DNA from: Methanoregula sp.
Lineage (GTDB): Archaea > Halobacteriota > Methanomicrobia > Methanomicrobiales > Methanospirillaceae
Direction of reading: 5' to 3'
Assembly (NCBI RefSeq): GCF_002835825.1
Contig: NZ_PIZH01000033.1
Coordinates: 1-10,344 of the forward strand
DNA length: 10,344 bases
The notes under the pieces were generated by a model. The model was not told the origin of the DNA. It did no database searches and was given only the letters and a program-made list of their open reading frames with translations. Below, in pieces: positions 5,560 through 10,344 of this stretch. Positions within the stretch are counted from its first letter, which is position 1. Every line of letters begins with the position of its first letter. A program made the position numbers and the translations under genes.

Positions 5560-6363
5560 CTAGAGCGAGCGGATGATCACTTCGTATTGCTTGATTACCA
5601 GCCGGCTGGTTTGTGGCAGTTCGTATTCCAGTGGTTGTCCCGTTCCCGATCCGGGGGTTCCTGAGTTCCGTGACATTCCCAGGGTTTGCCGGAGGTAATT
5701 ATCCCAGGCAACCGAGTAATCCTTCACGCTGTCGGGAGTATACGTGAGATAGATGGGGACGAGCCCGGTGGTATCGTAGTTATCAAACCGGGTCTCGCCC
5801 AATGCCATCTGCACGGTGCCGATACCATCCCGGGCCATCAGGCCGTTGCTTGTCAGATTTACCAGGTTGATGACCAGGGTTTTCGTCTGCCCGTCGTAGA
5901 ACCACCGCGGTTCAGCAAGCATTACCGAACCCTGATTCTGACGCTTCACAACAGCGCCGTTCTGGAGTGAAACTTCTGTATTGGCAGATGCGGAGGAGTA
6001 GGTAAGATCCCCGGACCTGAAATCAGTGACAAAGATGACTCCATTCGCATCGCGGATCGTAATCTTTGAGGCCGGGGGAGTATGGTGTGAATTGTATATT
6101 GTCAGGGCCCCACCTCCGATCTTGAGCGAGGTCTCCTTGTAAGGGACGGTCTTGTACGCGAGGCTTTTTACATCGTTCTGGAGCACGATCATGTTCTTTT
6201 CCATGATCTGCTCATCGGCGCTCGTCTGCTGCTGCATCAGCAGCGGGTACCCGTACAGGGTCACAAGGCCGATGCCTGCCATCATCAGGGTAAAGATGAG
6301 GAGAAACCCTATGGACTCCGATACGCCCTCGGTGCATGGTGCCTGGATTTTTCTCTTTGTCAT
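5560..6363 (-). CDS. Pilin-like exported protein, last gene of the surface operon
   Basis: This protein of 267 residues has a basic N-terminus (MTKRK), then EGVSESIGFLLIF and one membrane helix at about 18-42. The rest is predicted outside the cell. The GVSESIG start is much like archaeal pilins and the pilin-like SE(T/V)xG proteins of haloarchaea (DUF7289-type, from memory). Cleavage by the archaeal prepilin peptidase after G13 would leave glutamate at +3. The exported part is rich in beta-prone stretches and contains an NLTS glycosylation sequon. ATG at 6363 overlaps the previous stop as ATGA and has GGAGG 6 nt upstream. It is probably a minor pilin or pseudopilin subunit. The exact family and function are not settled. 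Confidence 0.8.
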   Translation of the reverse strand: MTKRKIQAPCTEGVSESIGFLLIFTLMMAGIGLVTLYGYPLLMQQQTSADEQIMEKNMIVLQNDVKSLAYKTVPYKETSLKIGGGALTIYNSHHTPPASKITIRDANGVIFVTDFRSGDLTYSSASANTEVSLQNGAVVKRQNQGSVMLAEPRWFYDGQTKTLVINLVNLTSNGLMARDGIGTVQMALGETRFDNYDTTGLVPIYLTYTPDSVKDYSVAWDNYLRQTLGMSRNSGTPGSGTGQPLEYELPQTSRLVIKQYEVIIRSL

Positions 6364-6833
6364 ACGAATCCTCCGGAATTGTAACTGATCCTGTTCATAC
6401 CGCTGCCCGTGGTATTCCCGCCTGCCCTGCGCGTGGATCCTATCCCGGCAATTGCCACGTTGGCTGTAACCGTAGTGCCGCTGATGCGCACGGTCTGGGC
6501 AGAAAGGTCCTCGCCATAGAGATTCCCGACCTCGACCAGGTAGCCTTGCCCGGCAACTTCATCCGGGATGTCGAACCGGGATGTGATATTACCGTTTGCC
6601 GGTGCGATGGCATAGATGTCAACGATTCTTGTCGAGATCCCGTTGCTGATGTCGGTATATGCCGAGTACGTGATGGTTTTTGCGGGCATTTCCATGAAAT
6701 GCGTGTTCGTGAGAAGGAGTACAACGATGAACAGGCCGGTGAGAACGCCGGAGATCAGGATGTACTCGATCAGGTTTGCCACACCTGCGTCAGTCTTTGT
6801 CCCGTGGTTCTTATTCGGATCGCCAGGTCTCAT
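6360..6833 (-). CDS. Small pilin-like exported protein
   Basis: This protein of 157 residues has a charged 15-residue N-terminus, then DAGVANLIEYILI and a membrane helix at about 25-45. ANLIE resembles the start of type IV pilins, with glutamate at +5 if cleavage follows V18, or +6 after G17. The exterior domain of about 110 residues has NIT and NTT sequons and a Gly/Thr-rich tail. The start at 6833 is supported by GGAGTGA 9 nt upstream. The gene overlaps the previous one by 23 bp and its stop overlaps the next start by 4 bp, so translation is probably coupled throughout. It resembles haloarchaeal DUF7266-type proteins in layout (tentative, from memory). It probably forms a complex with the neighbouring products. 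Confidence 0.78.
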   Translation of the reverse strand: MRPGDPNKNHGTKTDAGVANLIEYILISGVLTGLFIVVLLLTNTHFMEMPAKTITYSAYTDISNGISTRIVDIYAIAPANGNITSRFDIPDEVAGQGYLVEVGNLYGEDLSAQTVRISGTTVTANVAIAGIGSTRRAGGNTTGSGMNRISYNSGGFV

Positions 6834-7182
6834 TGTATGCCGTCACTCCGTTGTTGTAATGCATTTCAATATGGGTGTACGGATCCGATCCCGCCGGAGG
6901 TGAAGAAGAGAATTCTACCACGGCGTTATGCCTGCTTAAGGACAGGTTCCGTATCTCCCTCTGCACGTTGGTTTTATCGTTTTCATCACCAAGGAATTCC
7001 GACTGGATGATCATGCCCCGGACCTCACGGATATCGGTTTTCGGGAATTCCGAGACCGCTTCAGCCGTGGTCTGTCCTACGATCGTTGACTGGTTGATCA
7101 GTATCGCGATAAAGAACAGGGCAAAACTCACGATAAATCCCATCAGCACGATCCACTGTGCATCATCGTTCAGTCGCGCCAT
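6811..7182 (-). CDS. Short pilin-like membrane protein
   Basis: With the start at 7182 this is a 123-residue protein. MARLNDDAQWIVLM leads directly into one membrane helix at about 10-31 (aromatic and aliphatic), followed by an outside domain of about 90 residues. The frame stays open to an earlier ATG at 7263. That start would add a cysteine- and arginine-rich stretch that only mirrors the neighbouring gene in another frame, whereas 7182 has GGAGG 9 nt before it. The NQST, NLSL and NETW sequons are all on the predicted outer side. The DDAQW segment just before the helix takes the place of the acidic pilin residue. It overlaps the upstream gene by 13 bp and the downstream gene by 23 bp. No enzyme motif is visible. 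Function is inferred from the operon only. Confidence 0.78.
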   Translation of the reverse strand: MARLNDDAQWIVLMGFIVSFALFFIAILINQSTIVGQTTAEAVSEFPKTDIREVRGMIIQSEFLGDENDKTNVQREIRNLSLSRHNAVVEFSSSPPAGSDPYTHIEMHYNNGVTAYNETWRSE

Positions 7183-7679
7183 ACTAACGCCTCCACAAGT
7201 ACTGCATGCTTGCCGGAAGTGACGTCCGAACAGAGTGGACAGGGGCTGTCGACAATGACCCACTCGGTTACCCTGACGGCATGTTCCCTTCCCGTGAATA
7301 TATGGGAGGATGCGCCCAGGGGGACATCGCCGACGGTTCCATCTGACCGTTCGTAGGTCACGTTTGCCATGAACTGGATGCGATCCCTGCCGGTGCCGGT
7401 CTTTGCATTCACGATACTGTCAAACATCTCCTGGAACTGTACAGCATCGCCCGTTTCAATGATGGTCCGCAGAGATGTTTTTTCCACCGAACTGTTGGGT
7501 GCAGTATTCATCATCTTCAGTGCATCATCCCCCACAACTTCGAGCTGCATGTCGCTGATGTGGGTGTCCCCCATCGTATAAACAGATGTGGAGTTCACCA
7601 CGATGTACGCCGTAAGGAGGAGGATCAGGGCTGCTGCAACCCCCTCGATAGTGTATAGCTGTCCGTCGGCATTTACCAT
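7170..7679 (-). CDS. Pilin-like exported protein with a CPLC motif
   Basis: This protein of 169 residues has an N-terminus reading ADGQLYTIEGVAAALILLL. LYTIE followed by a helix at about 13-32 is close to the classic FTLIE start of type IV pilins, with E12 at +5 or +6 depending on the cleavage site. The layout matches haloarchaeal GQAHTLEG-type proteins (DUF7288, from memory). The outer domain contains NST, NSS and NVT sequons and, near the end, CPLC at 147-150, which could form an exported disulfide or bind metal. The start at 7679 has GGAGGTG 5 nt upstream. It overlaps the preceding stop by 7 bp and the next start by 13 bp. It is a likely structural subunit of the same surface complex. Confidence 0.82.
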   Translation of the reverse strand: MVNADGQLYTIEGVAAALILLLTAYIVVNSTSVYTMGDTHISDMQLEVVGDDALKMMNTAPNSSVEKTSLRTIIETGDAVQFQEMFDSIVNAKTGTGRDRIQFMANVTYERSDGTVGDVPLGASSHIFTGREHAVRVTEWVIVDSPCPLCSDVTSGKHAVLVEALVWRD

Positions 7680-8767
7680 ACCGCCACCTCCAACACCGCA
7701 TCTTTGAGTTCAGGCTGCGTGACATTCACCGGGTTGTAGTCATACAGGAAGGGCCGGGTGTGGGTATTGTTCAGGAACTGCTGTTCCGGGACCACTTCAA
7801 AGGTCAGGTTGATAAAGATCGTGTCATCCGTGCCTGCGTTAATGAAAAAGCCCGGATCAAATACCAGTGCCACATCCTTTGAAAAACTCGCCGGAGGAGT
7901 AACGGGAGTTCCTTCTCCGTCCTTATAGAGGAAACTCCCGTATGATGCTGCAGGAACGACAAACGGGTCGAGTGTGGACTTCCCATACGATTTCGTGAAG
8001 AATTGGACGTTTGACACGGACATGGTCAGAGCTGAACCTTGTTTATCCGGGGCCCGGGATTCTTCCAGGTCCGTGATATTGATGATGATCCTCTCCCTGA
8101 GCGGGTTGATGCGGTACGCGGCAGCACCAGTCGGCCTCTTCAGAAATCCCACATCATCGAATAACAGGGACGAGGTATTGATCATAATCGAGAACCGGTG
8201 ATGCCCAACTTCCTCTGTATTATTATATCCATATGCTTCGATGAGTGTCTTCCCGATCGTAGCATTGCTTCCGCTCCTGGTTTTTACCGCCCTGCGTATT
8301 GAGCCATACTGGTAAAATTCCGGGATGACATCGCCGACAGACATCAGGGTATCTTTTCCTGTCTCTTGTAAGGAAATATTGAACCGGTACGGGAAATCCC
8401 CGAATATTGCCCGTTTCTGGTAATCTGCTGGATAGGTGAAATCCACGGTGTTGAAAAACCGGTGTACCTTACTTTCATCGAGAATGTTGGGGGTATCTTT
8501 TGCAATGGCAAGGCCGAACCGGGCAATATTGAGCTTGTTTTTCTGCAGTTCCCAGGGTATGCTTGCATCCGCTGAGGGACTGACATCCCCGGGATCCTCG
8601 ACAAGGATAACTCCAGTCCGGTAGGCCACGGCATCGAAATCGATCGTGTGGGACTGGATCCCAAGAAAAAGCCCCGGGATCATGGTTGCCACCCAGATGA
8701 ATGCAAGGATGAAAATGGTAAATCCGACCAGGAAGTCTACGGACATTGCACCGGCATCGTCAGTCAT
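7673..8767 (-). CDS. Large pilin-like exported protein with many sequons
   Basis: At 364 residues this is the largest product of the operon. A short acidic start (MTDDAGAMS) precedes VDFLVGFTIFILAF and one membrane helix at about 12-33. D11 takes the place of the acidic pilin residue. The remaining 330 residues are predicted outside the cell and rich in beta-strand-like segments, with about eight N-glycosylation sequons (for example NIS, NAT, NTS, NIT, NLT, NVT). The STDFLVG-like opening is shared with a haloarchaeal pilin-like family (DUF7287-type, tentative). The start ATG overlaps the stop of the upstream gene by 8 bp, and the nearest GGAG is rather far away (15 nt), so translation probably depends on coupling. 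It may be the tip or main exposed subunit of the complex. This role is inferred. Confidence 0.8.
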   Translation of the reverse strand: MTDDAGAMSVDFLVGFTIFILAFIWVATMIPGLFLGIQSHTIDFDAVAYRTGVILVEDPGDVSPSADASIPWELQKNKLNIARFGLAIAKDTPNILDESKVHRFFNTVDFTYPADYQKRAIFGDFPYRFNISLQETGKDTLMSVGDVIPEFYQYGSIRRAVKTRSGSNATIGKTLIEAYGYNNTEEVGHHRFSIMINTSSLLFDDVGFLKRPTGAAAYRINPLRERIIINITDLEESRAPDKQGSALTMSVSNVQFFTKSYGKSTLDPFVVPAASYGSFLYKDGEGTPVTPPASFSKDVALVFDPGFFINAGTDDTIFINLTFEVVPEQQFLNNTHTRPFLYDYNPVNVTQPELKDAVLEVAVW

Positions 8768-9362
8768 TTGCGGAAATCAGTGCTCCTGTTGTTGCGTTGA
8801 ACCTGAGTTCCCGTTGAATTCCCGGACCGGTGATAGTAAGATAATAGGTATTTCCCACGAGGCTCAGGTCCCACGACTCGGTCGTCATCGAATCTGGCAG
8901 GGTTACAATCCGCTCCTGGTGTTCCAGGAACAGCTCCCGTGGCGTGATTATCAGGTCAGGGTGAATCTCCTGTTCCGGACACCTGCCTGACCAGTTGTAT
9001 ACCTTTTCTCCTGAACGGCTGTACGTGATAAGAAATGAACGCTCCTCCTGGCAGACTATAATGTCCCAGCTGCTGGCATTTCCGGAAGTATCGAGTCGAT
9101 AGCCCTGGATCATCCGGATACCAAAGGTTCCGGTAGTGTTTCCCTCCCATTCGGGGAGGCTGAACAGGATGCGGGATGCGGTATCCGGAAAACTGATCCC
9201 CGTGACAGGATCGGATTCGTTGAGAATGATAAAACCGGTACCGGCTTCTGGTTCCTTTGTCTCGGAAGAAAAACTGAATGAAGGCAGGGAGAAAAAACCT
9301 GTAATACCGAGAAGAACTCCTGCTATCGCGATAAAAAAAAGGAGATATGCCAGTTTTTTCAT
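8760..9362 (-). CDS. Membrane-anchored exported protein, first gene of the surface operon
   Basis: From the ATG at 9362 this is a 200-residue protein. MKK is followed by a hydrophobic stretch at about 4-24, which acts as a signal anchor or uncleaved signal peptide, and an exported domain of about 170 residues. It has no acidic pilin residue next to the helix, so it may be an accessory rather than a pilin. The exterior part has about five sequons (NES, NTT, NAS, NWS, NATT) and two cysteines (C104, C128) that could form a disulfide. The frame continues upstream to 9458, but 9362 starts with a normal signal anchor and lies just downstream of a TATA box, and the longer version would begin upstream of that box. 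Its stop overlaps the next start by 8 bp. I recognise no family. Confidence 0.72.
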   Translation of the reverse strand: MKKLAYLLFFIAIAGVLLGITGFFSLPSFSFSSETKEPEAGTGFIILNESDPVTGISFPDTASRILFSLPEWEGNTTGTFGIRMIQGYRLDTSGNASSWDIIVCQEERSFLITYSRSGEKVYNWSGRCPEQEIHPDLIITPRELFLEHQERIVTLPDSMTTESWDLSLVGNTYYLTITGPGIQRELRFNATTGALISAND

Positions 9363-9395
9363 GGAATTACTCAATGGTTTATAGGAGGGAGCCGG

Positions 9396-9407
9396 AATAT
9401 AAATTTT
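9396..9407 (-). promoter_or_regulatory. Promoter of the six-gene surface operon
   Basis: On the minus strand the sequence reads AAATTTATATTCC, a good TATA box centred near 9401. Normal spacing puts the transcription start near 9375, about 13 nt before the ATG at 9362. All five downstream genes overlap, so this single promoter probably drives the whole unit. Confidence 0.55.
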
Positions 9408-9458
9408 CGTTAATTGCGATACGTCTGTTACTGCTTTTGTTATACCGATTACGAACAA

Positions 9459-9726
9459 TTGGATGATTTTATGTTCACGATCCCGATCCTCCGGGAGTTT
9501 TTAGAGAACTCGTGGCACACGGTGCCCCGGCATCCTGAATCCTGTCAGAGGATTGAAGGAAAAAAATTCCCGTGTAATTAACCTAACCTTTCCTTCAGGA
9601 ATGCCCGGCCGGCTCTCTGATTCTCCTGGAGAAAACCGTAAAGAGTGCGCGAGTCTGGCGGATATCAGCGCTGAAAAAATTGCTATTTCGCAAATCTGAC
9701 AATAATATGAAGAAAAAACAAAATAC
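9459..9726. other. Intergenic region rich in short inverted repeats
   Basis: I see no convincing gene in this stretch between the divergent surface operon and the Ig-like gene. It holds many short perfect inverted repeats: GAGTT/AACTC (9495-9511), GGCAC/GTGCC (9514-9526), CCGG/CCGG enclosing both (9491-9494 and 9527-9530), AATCCT/AGGATT (9538-9554), TTCCTTCAGGAA (about 9590-9601), CCGGCCGG (about 9605-9612) and TTCTCC/GGAGAA (9621-9633). A 36-codon ATG frame (9471-9581, plus strand) and a 75-codon minus-strand frame (9501-9728) exist but look non-conserved. The first four hairpins could fold as one compact RNA with a three-way junction. Confidence 0.4.
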
Positions 9727-9740
9727 AAAATTATATATAC
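9727..9740 (+). promoter_or_regulatory. Promoter of the Ig-like surface protein gene
   Basis: AAAATTATATATAC is a strong TATA box, set in AT-rich DNA, centred near 9735. It predicts a transcription start near 9760, about 20 nt before the GTG start. Confidence 0.6.
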
Positions 9741-9744
9741 TAAA

Positions 9745-9764
9745 GAGAGAGAAAAACCTCTCTC
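9745..9764. repeat. 7-bp interrupted palindrome at the predicted start of transcription
   Basis: GAGAGAG (9745-9751) and CTCTCTC (9758-9764) form a perfect inverted repeat around AAAAAC. It lies between the TATA box (9727-9740) and the Shine-Dalgarno (9770-9774) and covers the predicted transcription start. It could be a repressor operator or, if transcription starts further upstream, an mRNA hairpin next to the ribosome site. Confidence 0.45.
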
Positions 9765-9769
9765 AGGAA

Positions 9770-9774
9770 GGAGG
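9770..9774 (+). promoter_or_regulatory. Shine-Dalgarno for a GTG start
   Basis: GGAGG lies 7 nt before the GTG at 9782. It fixes the start of the Ig-like protein, whose signal peptide begins directly there. Confidence 0.7.
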
Positions 9775-9781
9775 CAGGATA

Positions 9782-10344
9782 GTGAAACGAACGATTCTGG
9801 GATTGATCGGATTTCTCCTCCTTGTCAGTTCAGCAGCAGCACTGGATCTCTCTTCGTCAACGATAAGCACGCCGGAATGGATCAGAGCAAACGGAGCAGA
9901 CAGTTCCGTAATCACGGTAACCGTGATGGATACGACAAATAGTCCTGTTGCCGGTGCGGATGTAACCTTCGCCCTTGATGCTGCCTCGCAGACACTGGGG
10001 ACGATATCCCCTTCAATTCCTGTCAAAACCGATGCCGCTGGTATTGCGACAGCAGTCTTTACTACAAAAACGATCAGTGGCAATGCAATTATTCATGCAT
10101 CTGTCTCCGTCAATGATGGAGAAACACCCCCCGTTACGCTCACCACATACCAGCGAATCGATCACAACACCCCGGATAAGGCGATTTTTGATACCTATCC
10201 AACCGAGCTGATGGTTGGTTCCGAGACGCGGGTGAACCTGACGGTATACGATTACTGGAACAACCGCGTTGACAACAGGAATGTATCGGAAGCGGTCCGG
10301 ATAACCGTAACAGGTGGTAACGGCGTCGGGTTGAAGGATGGCAC
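9782..10344 (+). CDS. Secreted protein with bacterial Ig-like (Big_1 type) domains, 5' part
   Basis: The gene starts with GTG and stays open to the end of the window (187 complete codons), so it is truncated by the window edge. The N-terminus (KRTILGLIGFLLLVSSAAA) is a clear signal peptide with likely cleavage around residue 21. A Big_1/invasin-type Ig domain follows at about 22-118. It has the typical DSSVITVTVMDTTNSPVAGA start, DVTFALDA, and the TDAAGIATAVFTT strand pair close to the family's TDxxGxAxAxxT pattern. A second similar domain begins around residue 137 (YPTELMVGSETRVNLTVYD). Such domains make rod-like surface or adhesive proteins. It is divergent from the pilin-like operon. The length, further repeats and anchor are not visible. 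Confidence 0.85.
   Translation, partial: MKRTILGLIGFLLLVSSAAALDLSSSTISTPEWIRANGADSSVITVTVMDTTNSPVAGADVTFALDAASQTLGTISPSIPVKTDAAGIATAVFTTKTISGNAIIHASVSVNDGETPPVTLTTYQRIDHNTPDKAIFDTYPTELMVGSETRVNLTVYDYWNNRVDNRNVSEAVRITVTGGNGVGLKDG

Noticed and set aside
6336..7010. Plus-strand open frame of 224 codons opposite the pilin-like genes
   Set aside because: The minus strand here has three overlapping genes with good ribosome sites and membrane helices; the plus-strand product is cysteine-rich and without pattern.
7183..7263. Longer version of the 123-residue pilin-like protein starting at 7263
   Set aside because: The added residues only reflect the neighbouring gene in another frame, and the start at 7182 has a GGAGG at proper spacing.
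9363..9458. Longer version of the first surface-operon protein starting at 9458
   Set aside because: It would start upstream of the best TATA box and put 32 residues in front of a normal signal anchor.
9501..9728. Minus-strand open frame of 75 codons in the hairpin-rich spacer
   Set aside because: There is no ribosome site, domain or membrane pattern, and it covers the AT-rich promoter region of the Ig-like gene.
1..10344. CRISPR array, insertion sequence or integrase-flanked island
   Set aside because: I saw no regularly spaced direct repeats, transposase or integrase, or attachment-site duplication next to the tRNA.

Overview
The window looks like chromosomal DNA of a methanogenic archaeon, most likely of the Methanomicrobiales (Methanoregula-like; an inference from gene style, not a search). 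The archaeal signs are an archaeal translation initiation factor aIF1A, an initiator tRNA-Met of archaeal type with no encoded CCA, AT-rich TATA-type promoters with short or absent leaders, and a set of archaeal type IV pilin-like membrane proteins.

Left half (1 to about 5430, mostly plus strand, GC-rich, housekeeping): the 3' end of an unrecognised gene, a class I SAM-dependent methyltransferase, a secreted TPR protein with a C-terminal membrane anchor, the initiator tRNA-Met (minus strand), a thioredoxin with an N-terminal extension, a KUP-type potassium transporter, a LysE-type exporter and aIF1A. The aIF1A frame has no ATG, GTG or TTG before a point deep inside the conserved domain. Its N-terminus, upstream reading and Shine-Dalgarno spacing all point to a CTG start at 5122.

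Right half (5560 to 10344, less GC-rich, cell surface): a tight six-gene operon on the minus strand (9362 down to 5560) in which every junction overlaps by 4 to 23 bp. Each product has one N-terminal membrane helix followed by an exported domain, and five of the six start with a pilin-like segment carrying an acidic residue near the start of the helix. No assembly ATPase, membrane platform protein or prepilin peptidase lies in the window. This is the best candidate for a poorly described system: a minor-pilin or pseudopilin-like surface complex that would have to borrow its motor from elsewhere. Diverging from it across a hairpin-rich, roughly 420-bp spacer is the 5' end of a secreted protein with bacterial Ig-like (Big_1 type) domains, which runs off the window end.

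The surface operon and the Ig-like protein may act together at the cell envelope. Their shared intergenic region suggests possible co-regulation, but only the gene order supports this.
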